A stretch of 5,165 nucleotides of DNA from Streptosporangiaceae bacterium (GTDB lineage: Bacteria > Actinomycetota > Actinomycetes > Streptosporangiales > Streptosporangiaceae). Of this stretch, positions 4,699 to 5,165 are shown in pieces; the stretch's first letter is position 1; every line of letters starts with the position of its first letter. A model generated the notes under the pieces. That model saw nothing but the letters and a program-made list of their open reading frames with translations, had not been told where the DNA came from and did not search any database. The translations under genes were made by a program, and so were the position numbers. The stretch covers positions 1 through 5,165 of the forward strand of contig JASHQP010000683.1 of assembly GCA_030039095.1 (NCBI GenBank). Direction: 5' to 3'.

Positions 4699-5165
4699 CC
4701 GGGGCAGCCGCCGGCGCCGCCGGTTCCACCCCGGCCCCGCGGAGTGTCGTGGTCATCGGCACCGGCCTGATCGGGACCTCGGTGGCCCTGGCCCTCCGCG
4801 ACCGTGGCGCCGCGGTCTGGCTGGCGGACGCCGACCCCGCCGCGGCCCGGCTCGCCGCGGACATCGGGGCAGGCACGCAGATGCCCGAGGAGGGCCCTCC
4901 TGGAGGGCCGGCCGACCTGGCGGTGCTCGCGATGCCACCCGAGGCGGTCGCGCCGGCCCTGGCGGACGCCCAGGCGCGCGGCCTCGCCCGCTGGTACACC
5001 GATGTCGCAAGCGTCAAGGAGCTGCCGCTGGCCCGCGCTCGTGAGCTCGGCTGCGACCTGGCGTCGTTCGCCGGCGGGCACCCGCTGTCCGGAAGAGAGC
5101 GGTCCGGTCCGGCCGCGGCCAGGGCGGACCTGTTCCTCGGCCGTCCCTGGGCGATCTGCCCGCTG
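4695..5165 (+). CDS. tyrA: Prephenate dehydrogenase, 3'-truncated by the window edge
   Basis: The frame stays open to the right edge, giving 157 residues of a TyrA-type dehydrogenase. It oxidatively decarboxylates prephenate to 4-hydroxyphenylpyruvate for tyrosine synthesis. After an Ala/Gly tail (1-16) comes the Rossmann fold: VVVIGTGLIGTSVA with Gly22, Gly24 and Gly27. Acidic Asp45 sits at the end of the second strand, suggesting NAD+ preference. LAVLAMPPEAV (75-85), TDVASVKE (102-109) and GGHPLSGRERSG (127-138) follow. His129 and Glu135 correspond to the catalytic His147 and to Glu153 of the Aquifex enzyme (HPxxGxE). GTG 4695 overlaps the aroH stop as GTGA, so the product of AroH is consumed by the enzyme translated next. 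Whether a C-terminal ACT regulatory domain exists cannot be seen. An arogenate dehydrogenase activity is possible from sequence alone. Confidence 0.93.
   Translation, partial: MTGAAAGAAGSTPAPRSVVVIGTGLIGTSVALALRDRGAAVWLADADPAAARLAADIGAGTQMPEEGPPGGPADLAVLAMPPEAVAPALADAQARGLARWYTDVASVKELPLARARELGCDLASFAGGHPLSGRERSGPAAARADLFLGRPWAICPL
4888..4909 (+). repeat. 14-bp perfect palindrome with an extra half-site, inside tyrA
   Basis: AGGAGGGCCCTCCT (4888-4901) is a perfect palindrome. It is followed at once by GGAGGGCC (4902-4909), a further complement of its right half, so two alternative hairpins are possible (4888-4901 or 4893-4909). It encodes a Glu/Gly/Pro-rich surface loop (residues 65-72) between Rossmann strands, a position tolerant of change. 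No function is evident. Confidence 0.5.

Overview
The window is very G+C-rich (about 70% by eye), densely coded on the + strand, uses GTG as well as ATG starts, and strongly prefers G/C at third codon positions. The proteins and their order (xerD, a ParA ATPase, a small DUF-like protein, scpA, scpB, an RluB-type pseudouridine synthase, aroH, tyrA) match the core chromosome of an actinomycete. Assignment to Actinomycetota is confident. I cannot name the genus from sequence alone. There is no sign of a mobile element, phage, CRISPR array, tRNA or rRNA.

Layout: 2-586 is the C-terminal two thirds of the tyrosine recombinase XerD, with its start off the left edge. A 115-nt gap (587-701) holds a plausible vegetative promoter and leads into an orphan ParA-family ATPase (702-1616, no parB in view). 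A small gene (1574-1906) overlaps the 3' end of parA by 43 nt. Its C-terminal half looks like a ribbon-helix-helix (RHH) DNA-binding domain. After a 63-nt, locally A+T-richer gap come scpA (1970-2794) and scpB (2798-3463), then a pseudouridine synthase (3460-4272) joined to scpB by an ATGA overlap. A second 63-nt gap precedes aroH-type chorismate mutase (4336-4698), which is joined by a GTGA overlap to prephenate dehydrogenase tyrA (4695 to the right edge, truncated).

Functionally the left half groups chromosome-maintenance proteins: XerD for dimer resolution, ParA for partition-type positioning, and ScpA/ScpB as the non-SMC subunits of condensin. The right half holds an rRNA modification enzyme and two consecutive steps of tyrosine/phenylalanine synthesis (chorismate to prephenate to 4-hydroxyphenylpyruvate). 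Short spacings and stop/start overlaps suggest that parA to tyrA is transcribed largely as one unit.

The most interesting lead is the parA plus small RHH-like gene pair. By architecture it resembles plasmid type Ib partition cassettes (ParA lacking an N-terminal HTH plus an RHH centromere-binding protein), here next to xerD and scpAB. This is an inference from fold pattern and gene order, not an established function. The other genes look ordinary for their families.
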